DNA of 64,000 nucleotides from Nostoc sp. PA-18-2419 (lineage in GTDB: Bacteria > Cyanobacteriota > Cyanobacteriia > Cyanobacteriales > Nostocaceae), in NCBI RefSeq assembly GCF_005869855.1, contig NZ_SZNH01000003.1, positions 1-64,000 of the forward strand, written 5' to 3'. A program made the translations under genes and the position numbers. Shown here one piece after another: positions 16,537 to 25,912 of this stretch (positions within the stretch are counted from its first letter, which is position 1; each line of letters begins with the position of its first letter). The notes below the pieces were generated by a model that worked only from the letters and a program-made list of their open reading frames with translations, was not told the origin of the DNA and did no database searches.

Positions 16537-19500
16537 TTAATTTTTTGGAGACTGCGCTTGAATTAAGCAATTTTTCAATATCTCGGCTAACACCTGTACG
16601 TGGGGTTCACCAAATAGAGAAAGGTGAGATCCAGGAACGTAATGAATATCTAATCCTCCAGCAAATAAGTCACCCCAACCGAATTGAGGATCGTATTGTG
16701 TACCTATAGCTTCGTCTCGATTCCGATCCTCAGTTCGCAAGAGGATAGCTCGACCAGAATAAATTGGGTAAATATATTTACTAATAGCTTGAGTGTTACT
16801 ATCTATAATCTCTAAATGTTTGTCAGTTTCAGGTAAATTAAGTGCTACTTCTAAGTAACGTTTATATTTATTTTGGAAACGTGACTTCTTCCAATAGCTC
16901 CATCTCATGACCGTTTGCCAAAGGTACATAGGCCCTTGTTGAGCTATTTTATTTAAATGCAAGAACATTCGTTTGAAAAATGGCGATCGCTTGCTATAAC
17001 CAGGACGACAACTATCAAGGATAATTAAAATACCAATTTCTTCACCTTGTTCGTGGAGCTGTCGAGCCATCTCGAAGGCAACTGCACCTCCAAAAGAATA
17101 ACCTCCGAGAAAATAAGGGCCATTCGGTTGAAGGGTCTTAATTTCTTGAATGTAGTGTGCAGCCATATCTTCAACACTAGTATCGAGAGGGTGTTTTCCA
17201 TCCAGCCCCCGTGGTTGTAGTCCGTAAAATGGTTGTTCTAAGCCGAGATGTAGTGCCAATTCACGAAAACACAAGACTTCTCCACCTAGTCCGTGAATAC
17301 AGAAAAAAGGTGGCTTGGAACCATTGGGTTGAATTGCTACCAGGGATGACCAAGTAGTTGTTGATTTATCCTCTACTGAACCCATCTTTGTTGCTAAATC
17401 TTCTTGTTGGCAAATTATTTTGGCCAAAGCCTCTACAGTACTTGACTGGAAAAGAATGGCAAGCGGTAGATTTTTATTAAATGTCTTCTCAATTTGCCAA
17501 AATAGTTTTACTGCTAGTAGAGAGTGTCCTCCTAGTTCAAAAAAGTTATCTTGAACGCCAATCGGCTGGACGCCTAAAAGTTGTTCCCAAATTTCTGTTA
17601 GCTGACATTCCACTTGATTGCGGGGAGCAACAAAAGTTCCTTCTGGCTCTTGCCTTGATAAATCAGGTGCAGGTAGAGCGCGGCGGTTTACCTTGCCGTT
17701 AGGAGTTAGGGGCATGGTGTCCAGCAAGACGAAAGCTGAAGGTAGCATGTACTGTGGCAGCTTTGTCGAGAGGAAGCGCCGGATTTCACTAATTGTAGTT
17801 ACTGAGTCTTGATTTGGGATAATGTAAGCTACTAAACGTTGATCGCCAGGAACATCTTCACGGGCAACTACTACAGTCTGAAGTACATTTGGGTGTTGGG
17901 CTAATACCGTCTCAATTTCTCCTGGTTCAATGCGTATCCCACGGATTTTGACTTGATAATCTTGGCGACCGAGAATTTCTAGAAAACCATCTGGACGATA
18001 GCTACCGCGATCGCCTGTATAATAAATCCAATCTTGTTCGTTATTCCCAAAGGGATTTTGAACAAACCGAGAACGGTTTTCTTGCTGGGCATTGATGTAG
18101 CCCAAACTCCGGAATGGAGTTCGGATAACAATTTCCCCTGGTTCACCAATGCCACACAGTTGATGATTTGGTGTGAAAACCAGTGCTTGGGTTTGTGGTA
18201 ATGGCGATCCTACTGGCTGTACCCCAGGTGTACACTCAACAGGTACTCGGTAATAACATTTGGCTAAAGTTGTCTCTGTCGGGCCATAAAGATTCACAAT
18301 CTCTCCTGATTCTGGGAAAGCATCTCGCCACCGAAGTACAAGTGTTTCTTTAAGAGGTTCTCCAGCAAAAAATAACCAGCGTAAGTTACGTAGAAAAACT
18401 CCTGAGGGTACATTACCTAACCAAGATTGTGCCAAGGAAGGAACTGTGTGCAGCACAGAAATTTGCTCGTGTTCTAAGTAAGGCAAAATTCTACTCGGTT
18501 CTAAATTATCCCCTTCCTCTGGTAAACACAGGGTTGCACCACTAATCAAAGGTAAGAAAATATCTCTCAGGACGACATCAAAGGAAAGATTTGTTAATTG
18601 GGCAACACGGTCTTGCTGACCAATTTTAAATGTCTGTCGTTGCCAGTTAAGAAAATGTGCCATTCCTTTGTGACATCCCAGCACTCCTTTTGGTACACCT
18701 GTGGTGCCGGAAGTAAAGAAAATATAAGCTGCATCCTCACCAGTGATTTGGGGTAAGTTGACGGTTTGATTATTGCCCTTAGATGAATTTAAAATTTCTC
18801 CTGTATCTGGATTTACACAAATACAGATTAAAGATTCAGCTATACCCCTATCTGCTTGATCCTGACTATCTATATATAATATGTATTTAGCTTTAGCTTC
18901 TTGTAGCATAAGTTGGTGGCGCTCGCTAGGTAGTTTCGGATCGAGTGTCAACAGCACACCGCCACTCAAAAGTACGCTCACCATACTTGCAATCAGCCCA
19001 AAGCTTCGCGTCCCAAACACGGCTACCACATCTCCCTGTTGGACTCCCTGGGATAATAAAACCTGTGCTAAGGCTTGAGCTATTTTGGCTAATTCCTCAT
19101 AATTCCAACTGCGAGATCCTTGACCAACTGCTGAATGTTCTGGAATCGAGTTTACCCAAGAGGTAAACATTGTTGTTACCAATTCGTACTCTGGTTCTGG
19201 CAACACTGCACTTGGTTCTGGCAGCAAAAATCGGGCTTGTGGTGTGACAAGAGAATACAAATTGATTTGTCTGTCTGGAGCAGCAACAATCTGCTTGAGC
19301 AAATAATGGAATTGTTCGAGCATTTCCATCATCCGCTCTCGAGTAAATAAATCGGTATTGTAGACTAAATCAAGTTTGATTCCTTGGTTTTGCTCTGTAA
19401 CATACAAAGTTAAGTCAAACTTAGAAGCTGTTTCTAACATTGACACTGGTTCTACAGCCACTCCAGGTATTTCCAATTGGATGTCCTTTAAGTTGAGCAT

Positions 19501-22500
19501 ATTGAACCATACTTGAAATAGTGGGTTGCGGCTGGTATCTCGTTCTGGTTGCAGTTCTTCCACCAGTTTTTCAAAGGGCATATCTTGATGGGCATAAGCA
19601 CCCAATGCCATCTGGCGGACTCGACTCAGCACTGAACGAAAACTAGGGCTGCCAGAAAAATCAGTCCTTAAAACCACAGTGTTAATAAAAAATCCAATCA
19701 ATCCTTCAATTTCAGAACGGTTACGTCCAGCAATCGGAGAACCAATGAGAATATCTTCTTGCCCACTGTAGCGATGCAGTATTGCTCCAAAGGCTGCCAG
19801 CAAGGTCATGAATAAAGTGACACCTTCCTGACGGGAGAGTTCTGTCAGAGACGCACTCAAGCTTTGGGGTAGCATTAAAGATTGAGCCGCCCCTTGGTAA
19901 GTTTGGATTGGTGGCCGTGGTCGGTCAGTGGGCAATTCCAGTACAGTATTAGCACCTGCTAACTGGGTTTTCCAGTAGTTGATTTGGCTTAAGAGGACTT
20001 CACCCGATAACCATTGACGCTGCCAAACAGCAAAATCGGGATACTGAATCGGTAATTTTGCTAACGGGGATGGCTTGCCGTTTAAAAAAGCTTCATAAAC
20101 TGCTGCTAATTGCTGCCAGAGAATGCCCATCGACCAGCCATCTGAGGCAATGTGGTGCATGACCAACAAAAGTATTTGCTCTGTTTGGTTTATTTGCAGC
20201 AAGCTAGCTCGCAGCATCAAGTCAGATTCTAAGTTGAAGGGGCTTTGCGCTTCTTGATTGAGGAGACATTGCGCTTGCTCCTGTGTGAGTTTAATAATCT
20301 TGAGTTCGACTGGTCGAGGTGTAGCGATTACTTGTATGGGGCTACCATCAACTGATTTAATAAAGTTTGTTCGCAGTGCTTGGTGATGAACAACGATCGC
20401 ATCTAGTGCCTGTTGCAATACACCGATATTTAATTCACCAGTCAAGCGCTGTGCATCCGAGATAATATATGCTCGGCTATTGGGTTCCAACTGCTGCAAA
20501 AACCAGACTCGCTGCTGAGCAAAAGATAATGGGGCTGATTTTTGGCTGGCTATTTCGGGAATGATTTGGTTTTGGGGATTATTTTCTAAAATTTGGTTTT
20601 GAGCGAGCGCTTGAGCTAAGTTAGCGATCGTGGGATTCTCAAACAAAAGTTGCAAAGGTATTTCTATCCCGAAAGCTTGGCGAACTCGAGACATGACTTG
20701 AGTAGCCAGCAGTGAATGCCCTCCTAATTCAAAAAAATTGTTGTGGATACCTATTTGTTCCAGACGCAGAACTTTTGCCCAGATGTTAGCTAAAACTTTT
20801 TCTGTAGGATTCTGAGGTAGAACAAAGTTAGTCGATAAATCAAGATCGGATATATCTGGTGCAGGTAAAGCGCGACGGTCTATTTTCCCATTGGGGTTTA
20901 ATGGTAAGGTGTCCAAAAGTACAAAGTAGCTAGGTATCATGTATTCTGGCAGCCGACCTTGCAAAAACTGTCGTAATTCAACCTGAGTCGGAATTTGCTC
21001 TGAACTAGCAACGATATATGCCACAAGTCCTTTGTCGCCAGGAACATCCTCTCTGACGATGACTAAAGTCTGCGTCAATGCTGGATGTTGACTGAGTACA
21101 GCTTCAATTTCTCCCAATTCAATCCGAAAGCCGCGAATCTTTACCTGGTGGTCAATGCGACCAAGGAACTCGATATTACCATCGCTGTTGTAACGTGCTA
21201 AGTCTCCCGTTTTATAAAGGCGGGCTGATTTTAAATTTTGAAATTTGTTTTCAGATTCAATATTTTTACAAGATTCTAAATCCTCACCAGTATTGCCTAA
21301 CAAAAAGTTGAAGGGGTTGGGTATAAACTTCTGTTTAGTTAGTTCTGGACGGTTAAGATAACCCCGCGCTAGACCAATACCACCAATATACAGTTCACCT
21401 GATTCACCAACAAGCACAGGCTGTAAGTTTTCATCAAGGATGTAAACTAGTGCATTAGCAATAGGGTGACCAATGGGAGCAATGATATAATTAGTTTCAC
21501 GCTGGCAAGTCCAGAAAGTGGTATCAATGGAAGCTTCTGTCGGTCCATAACAATTGTGTAGAACATTATCTAAATTCAATTGGGCAAAGAACCGCTGTAT
21601 TAGTTCGCCAGGTAAAGCTTCACCACCGCAGGTAACGTGCCTGAGAAATTGGCAATTTTCAATTCCCTTTTCTTCTAATAAAACACGCAGTATTGAGGGT
21701 ACTAAGGCTAAAACAGTGATTTGCTGCTCGGTAATCACTTTTACAAGATAAGCAGCGTCTTGATGTCCACCAGGGCGAGCCATAATTAATTGCCCCCCAA
21801 AGCACAATGGCCAGAATATCTGCCACACTGAGGGGTCAAAACTAAAAGAAATTGTTAATAAAACTTTGTCTGTCTGAGTTAAACCAAAGGTTGTTTGCCG
21901 CCAATACAATTGATTGCAGATTCCAGAGTGAGGAATCGTTACACCCTTGGGCTGTCCTGTAGAACCAGATGTGTAAATTACGTAGATTAGATTATCAAGT
22001 GTTGTCTGGTTTACAGGATTATCTTGATTATTTTCAGCGTTTTCCTCCAAAAACAAGTCTAGACAAATTATTTGCGCTTGATGCAGTGGTAGGTTCTTAA
22101 TCAATTTCTCTTGGGTTAACAACACTGGTGTTTGTGTATCTTCCAAGATGAAAGCTAAACGCTCTTTTGGATATGATGGATCTAAAGGCACATAAGCGCC
22201 TCCAGCTTTGAGAATTCCCAACAGTCCTACAATCATCTCCAAGGAGCGCTCTAGACAAATACCCACAAGTACTTCCGGTCCAACGCCTAAAGTACGTAGA
22301 TAGTACGCTAGCTGATTTGCCTGTTGATTCAACTGTTGATATGTAAGTTGTATGTCTTCAAATACTACAGCAATTGCTTGGGGCGATCGGTCTACTTGCA
22401 TTTCAAACATTTGATGAATGCATAGATTCTGAGCAAATGGCTGAATATTACTCGATTCATATGCAACTTCAGTGCCAAGGATGTGAGTTAAGCTATCTAA

Positions 22501-22545
22501 TGGAATATTTTCTTTATATTCTGAAGTATTACTATTTATTTGCAT
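16537..22545 (-). CDS. Dimodular non-ribosomal peptide synthetase (A-PCP-C-A-PCP-TE)
   Basis: A 2002-residue NRPS. Domain order: adenylation 1 (about 40-560; YTSGSTGQPKG, NCYGPTEAS, PNGKIDRR), carrier 1 (LGGHSL, Ser611), condensation (about 670-1110; HHIASDG at 797-803), adenylation 2 (about 1125-1625; FTSGTTGVPKG, NLYGPTETT, PNGKVNRR), carrier 2 (Ser1675) and thioesterase (GYSFGG with Ser1817; Asp1844 and His1974 as likely partners). Having no leading condensation domain, module 1 should start the chain; the product would be a two-unit peptide released by hydrolysis or cyclisation. Read by eye, the pocket residues of adenylation 1 are D,P,W,S,V,C,C,I,D,K and of adenylation 2 D,V,R,S,F,A,L,L,A,K; I recognise neither as a known code. 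There is no phosphopantetheinyl transferase nearby. Confidence 0.95.
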   Translation of the reverse strand: MQINSNTSEYKENIPLDSLTHILGTEVAYESSNIQPFAQNLCIHQMFEMQVDRSPQAIAVVFEDIQLTYQQLNQQANQLAYYLRTLGVGPEVLVGICLERSLEMIVGLLGILKAGGAYVPLDPSYPKERLAFILEDTQTPVLLTQEKLIKNLPLHQAQIICLDLFLEENAENNQDNPVNQTTLDNLIYVIYTSGSTGQPKGVTIPHSGICNQLYWRQTTFGLTQTDKVLLTISFSFDPSVWQIFWPLCFGGQLIMARPGGHQDAAYLVKVITEQQITVLALVPSILRVLLEEKGIENCQFLRHVTCGGEALPGELIQRFFAQLNLDNVLHNCYGPTEASIDTTFWTCQRETNYIIAPIGHPIANALVYILDENLQPVLVGESGELYIGGIGLARGYLNRPELTKQKFIPNPFNFLLGNTGEDLESCKNIESENKFQNLKSARLYKTGDLARYNSDGNIEFLGRIDHQVKIRGFRIELGEIEAVLSQHPALTQTLVIVREDVPGDKGLVAYIVASSEQIPTQVELRQFLQGRLPEYMIPSYFVLLDTLPLNPNGKIDRRALPAPDISDLDLSTNFVLPQNPTEKVLANIWAKVLRLEQIGIHNNFFELGGHSLLATQVMSRVRQAFGIEIPLQLLFENPTIANLAQALAQNQILENNPQNQIIPEIASQKSAPLSFAQQRVWFLQQLEPNSRAYIISDAQRLTGELNIGVLQQALDAIVVHHQALRTNFIKSVDGSPIQVIATPRPVELKIIKLTQEQAQCLLNQEAQSPFNLESDLMLRASLLQINQTEQILLLVMHHIASDGWSMGILWQQLAAVYEAFLNGKPSPLAKLPIQYPDFAVWQRQWLSGEVLLSQINYWKTQLAGANTVLELPTDRPRPPIQTYQGAAQSLMLPQSLSASLTELSRQEGVTLFMTLLAAFGAILHRYSGQEDILIGSPIAGRNRSEIEGLIGFFINTVVLRTDFSGSPSFRSVLSRVRQMALGAYAHQDMPFEKLVEELQPERDTSRNPLFQVWFNMLNLKDIQLEIPGVAVEPVSMLETASKFDLTLYVTEQNQGIKLDLVYNTDLFTRERMMEMLEQFHYLLKQIVAAPDRQINLYSLVTPQARFLLPEPSAVLPEPEYELVTTMFTSWVNSIPEHSAVGQGSRSWNYEELAKIAQALAQVLLSQGVQQGDVVAVFGTRSFGLIASMVSVLLSGGVLLTLDPKLPSERHQLMLQEAKAKYILYIDSQDQADRGIAESLICICVNPDTGEILNSSKGNNQTVNLPQITGEDAAYIFFTSGTTGVPKGVLGCHKGMAHFLNWQRQTFKIGQQDRVAQLTNLSFDVVLRDIFLPLISGATLCLPEEGDNLEPSRILPYLEHEQISVLHTVPSLAQSWLGNVPSGVFLRNLRWLFFAGEPLKETLVLRWRDAFPESGEIVNLYGPTETTLAKCYYRVPVECTPGVQPVGSPLPQTQALVFTPNHQLCGIGEPGEIVIRTPFRSLGYINAQQENRSRFVQNPFGNNEQDWIYYTGDRGSYRPDGFLEILGRQDYQVKIRGIRIEPGEIETVLAQHPNVLQTVVVAREDVPGDQRLVAYIIPNQDSVTTISEIRRFLSTKLPQYMLPSAFVLLDTMPLTPNGKVNRRALPAPDLSRQEPEGTFVAPRNQVECQLTEIWEQLLGVQPIGVQDNFFELGGHSLLAVKLFWQIEKTFNKNLPLAILFQSSTVEALAKIICQQEDLATKMGSVEDKSTTTWSSLVAIQPNGSKPPFFCIHGLGGEVLCFRELALHLGLEQPFYGLQPRGLDGKHPLDTSVEDMAAHYIQEIKTLQPNGPYFLGGYSFGGAVAFEMARQLHEQGEEIGILIILDSCRPGYSKRSPFFKRMFLHLNKIAQQGPMYLWQTVMRWSYWKKSRFQNKYKRYLEVALNLPETDKHLEIIDSNTQAISKYIYPIYSGRAILLRTEDRNRDEAIGTQYDPQFGWGDLFAGGLDIHYVPGSHLSLFGEPHVQVLAEILKNCLIQAQSPKN

Positions 22546-23435
22546 TTTCTATATATCAATAACTCACTAAAGTCTGTGGTTCCACTTGATCTTTCTGCTA
22601 AAGCCAATGTTTGCTGAGGATTTTTTAACTTTCTTTTATCTGTAAATTTATCATCAAAGCACTTTAAGTAAGCTTCTATATAGCTTATCCAGACTCTCAT
22701 GAAGGCGAAAACGGCTTTAGCGATCGCTTGAATCAGCAGCAATGGTGTATAATTGCTGAGTGATCGAAAGTTTTGCTTATCTAGCCCAGAATTCTTTTTA
22801 TACTTTTTTACTAAAAATTACATATTTTTATATTTCACATCAATTACATTATATTAATGTGTAAATTATTAGAATTTCACCTTATTACTTAAAATTTATA
22901 ATCAGATTAATAATTAAATAAATTCAATAGACTAAGTATAAACAAGTGCTTTACTTCTTAGTTAGTAAATTAATATTTGCTTTTTTCTATTATGGCAAAT
23001 ATCTCAATATTTATTTTATATAAATTTGCAGAGACAAAAAATAATTATTACCGAATCTTCATCGTATTTATTTATATGTAAAATTACTGTAAAGTATTGA
23101 TATCAATCGTTGCCTTCACTACGCAAAATAAGTAGAATTTTTGAAAATAGATTTCATAGCGTAAGCCCGTAGTTTATCATAAATGAAATTAAATTCAGTC
23201 TAGAGTCCAGTCGGAACAAAAAAAATTGTAAAAATAGTTGAGTCTCTAAGTAAAGGAGCAAAAATCTCTGTCATATAAATATAAAAATATCTATAAATTT
23301 CAAGTATCTTTTTTACAACTCGAAGGGATTAAAAATAATTTTTAGATCTGTATGTTTGCAGAATAATTTTATTATTTTTGTAATACAGGCGTATTGCTTG
23401 ATGTATTTAGCCTGAGAAAACGCTCATTTCATAAT

Positions 23436-23476
23436 AGTTATTTCTTAGTCCAAGGTTACTCGATTAAGAAATAACT
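23436..23476. repeat. 12-bp perfect inverted repeat, 17-base loop
   Basis: AGTTATTTCTTA (23436-23447) and TAAGAAATAACT (23465-23476) are exactly complementary. There is no T-run on either side, so it is more likely an operator or an RNA fold than a terminator. It lies about 620 bases before the sugar-transferase start. Confidence 0.6.
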
Positions 23477-23653
23477 CTAGGAGCAATTTTGTACTTAAGA
23501 TGTCCAAAAACTATTGTTATTGTAACAAAATTTTCCAAAAAATGTAAATTTTTGTAAAAAAAAATAACATTTTTGACGTATTTTGTTATATGTTGTGTCT
23601 GTAACTTTTTTTAACTTACTATAAATGACGCGTGAAAAAACGGAGAAGCTTTT

Positions 23654-23706
23654 TAGCAAAACTAAATTAGTTTAGCTAGACATGCTACAGTAACTCCGGA
23701 AGGAGT
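23654..23706 (+). promoter_or_regulatory. Tandem hairpins, possible structured leader
   Basis: Hairpin 1 (23654-23678) pairs TAGC/GCTA and AAACT/AGTTT. Hairpin 2 (23693-23706) is ACTCC-GGAA-GGAGT with a GNRA-type tetraloop and is followed by ATCATTTTT. Together they could form an attenuator in a long leader of the polysaccharide locus. No known riboswitch consensus was recognised. Confidence 0.4.
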
Positions 23707-24091
23707 ATCATTTTTCTGCAAGGACACCTCTCCAATTGAACTGTAAGGATTCAGTCCATAAATTACGTACGTTACAAATTCTAATATCTTTATCCGGTTT
23801 CTCTAAAATTATTAACAGCAAGAACTCTAATTAAGTCAACAACAAATTCTTTGCTTCACATCAAAGCTCAAAGTTTGCAGATCAAACTAGACGAAAGTTT
23901 GTAATAAATGCTAACTATTTGCCTAATACTTATACTTAGACCCTTTAATATATTTTTGATACAGAGTCAGCCTTACTTATAAATAATGAGTAACAGTCAA
24001 ATATAAAGGTTACCTTTGTATAACAAAATGTGAGATACTCTACTTGACATAGTTCCAAGAAAAATTTTAAAAACACCAAGTGTTACTAACT

Positions 24092-25531
24092 ATGAGTAAT
24101 CAAAGTATTGAAACAAATAAATTAAGTGAAATACCTTTGGATCTACGTGCATCTGCATATGTGAGAGTACGCAAAGGTTCGTGGTGGCTGAGATTAACAA
24201 CATTATTTCTAGTAGACTGTACTCTTTTATCCTTTGCTTGGGTTTTAGCTGGATATCAATCTTCTTACGGAAATTTTACTTGGCATACATTGAATGATTA
24301 TTTACCTGTTTTAATCAGTATTGCAATTCAAATAGGATCGTTAGCTATTGAAGGTATTTATCGAGAAGGTCAAAAACGCTATGACTATCTAAATATTATA
24401 AAATCGCTTACTTTTGCTCATGGATTAATACTACTTATTTGTTTTTTATATCAGCCATTCGTAGATATTACACGTTCAAGGTTATTATTATCTTGGTTGT
24501 TCAGTACATTGTTTATTTGTAGTGGTAGGTATGCTGTAAATATTATTCTTGAATATCTGCGTAAACAAAAGAAAATAGTCCGTTCTTCTGTATTCATTAT
24601 TTGCGATCCTCAAGACCACGAGCAGATTGCTAGCTTTGTGAAAAAGGAGAAGCACTATATTGTATCTGGAACGGCGAATGCTAATTCATTAGACAGATAT
24701 CAACGTCAACAAACATTAGATCAACTTAATCAGCTAGGTGTAACAGAAGTTTTTATATCTTGGGATGCTCTCAAAAATAGAATGTTTTTGTGCTGGTTAT
24801 TTCAAGCATCAGGTATCCAAGTACACATTATACCGATGGAGTTAAAACCAATTTATAGAAACGTCGAATTTAATAAAGTAGGAGGAATGCCTTGCATAAG
24901 TTTAGATTGTCCAATAATTACAGGTAAAGATTTTTGGATAAAGCGTATTTGTGATTTTTGTTTCGCCGCTTTATTCGTAATGTTAACATTCCCTATCTAT
25001 GTAGTTATAGCTATAGCTATCAAATTAGACTCTCCAGGCACTGTATTCTACAAACAAACTCGTATAGGTCTACATGGAAAACAGTTTAAAGTATGGAAAT
25101 TCAGAACCATGAGATCTGATGCAGACAAATTACAGAAAGAATTAGAAGCCTTAAATGAGGCTAAAGATGGGATTATTTTCAAAATCAAGGACGATCCCCG
25201 CATTACTAATGTCGGAAAATTTCTCCGTCGATACAGTTTAGATGAGTTACCGCAACTCTTTAATGTGATTTTTGGAGAAATGAGTATAGTCGGACCTCGT
25301 CCTTTACCAACTAGAGATGTAGATAAGTTTTCTGAACATCATTTTATTCGACATGAAGTTTTACCTGGTGTTACTGGTCTTTGGCAAGTTTCAGGTCGCT
25401 CAGATATTTTAGATTTTGAACAAGTAATAGCTCTAGATATGAACTATATCGAAAATTGGTCACTTAGTTTAGACTTTGAAATTCTACTCAAAACAATTAT
25501 GGTTGTTTTGAAAAAAGAAGGTGCATATTAA
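24092..25531 (+). CDS. Polyprenyl glycosylphosphotransferase (priming sugar transferase)
   Basis: A 479-residue inner-membrane enzyme of the WbaP/CpsE type that transfers a sugar 1-phosphate to undecaprenyl phosphate, the first step in building exopolysaccharide repeat units. Four N-terminal helices (about 30-150), a Rossmann-like middle domain, one helix near 300-320, and a C-terminal catalytic domain with KQTRIGLHGKQFKVWKFRTM, DELPQLFNVIFGEMSIVGPRP and LPGVTGLWQVSGRS, the signature of PF02397. The ATG chosen (MSNQSIETN) lies four codons after a GTG that also fits. It opens the polysaccharide locus. Whether the sugar is glucose or galactose is not readable. Confidence 0.93.
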   Translation: MSNQSIETNKLSEIPLDLRASAYVRVRKGSWWLRLTTLFLVDCTLLSFAWVLAGYQSSYGNFTWHTLNDYLPVLISIAIQIGSLAIEGIYREGQKRYDYLNIIKSLTFAHGLILLICFLYQPFVDITRSRLLLSWLFSTLFICSGRYAVNIILEYLRKQKKIVRSSVFIICDPQDHEQIASFVKKEKHYIVSGTANANSLDRYQRQQTLDQLNQLGVTEVFISWDALKNRMFLCWLFQASGIQVHIIPMELKPIYRNVEFNKVGGMPCISLDCPIITGKDFWIKRICDFCFAALFVMLTFPIYVVIAIAIKLDSPGTVFYKQTRIGLHGKQFKVWKFRTMRSDADKLQKELEALNEAKDGIIFKIKDDPRITNVGKFLRRYSLDELPQLFNVIFGEMSIVGPRPLPTRDVDKFSEHHFIRHEVLPGVTGLWQVSGRSDILDFEQVIALDMNYIENWSLSLDFEILLKTIMVVLKKEGAY

Positions 25532-25912
25532 ATTTATAAGGAAAAATACTCTGCTATCCTTAAGTCTGAAAATTTTTACAAAAATGTATGCAATAACTTA
25601 ATGTAGCATACTTTCTTTTTTAGCTAAGGCCGTATTATTTTGACCGTTCGTGTCTGAGGAACGAGGAACTTTCTGAATGAAGCAAACTGGATATTTAATT
25701 TTGTAGTACCAAGCAAATATTTTCTTAAAAAAGAACACTATAAAAAATTAACTGAATTTAATGTTTGGTATATCTAATAATATTAATAAAATAAGGCAGA
25801 AATGACGCTTTGTAGAAATCAGAAATATATCATTGAAACGTTATTAAGAGCTTTGTATAAAAAACAACATAAATCATGGCATAAAAATTATCAAAATTAA
25901 GTTTATTACTAT
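25532..25912 (+). other. Intergenic gap in the polysaccharide locus
   Basis: 381 AT-rich bases between the priming enzyme and flippase. A weak imperfect inverted repeat (GTTCG...GAAC near 25645) is the only structure noticed; no gene or clear terminator is visible, so an additional promoter for the downstream genes is possible but unproven. Confidence 0.5.

Larger units (their letters stand above)
22546..24091. other. 1.5 kb AT-rich non-coding stretch between NRPS and sugar-transferase genes
   Basis: The stretch is strongly AT-rich and holds no convincing gene; a 68-codon frame overlapping the NRPS start is discussed among rejected items. It must contain the promoters for the leftward NRPS and the rightward polysaccharide locus. 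Structured elements within it are a 12-bp inverted repeat (23436-23476) and a pair of hairpins (23654-23706), listed separately. Confidence 0.6.

Noticed and set aside
22536-22742. 68-codon leftward frame overlapping the NRPS start by 10 bases
   Set aside because: No recognised family and no good ribosome site were seen. Overlap could mean translational coupling, but the composition is like that of non-coding AT-rich DNA in the same gap.
23641-23710. Possible c-di-GMP (GEMM) riboswitch
   Set aside because: Some short words look similar (GCAAA, CTCCGG) but the conserved core and stem arrangement of GEMM are not present.
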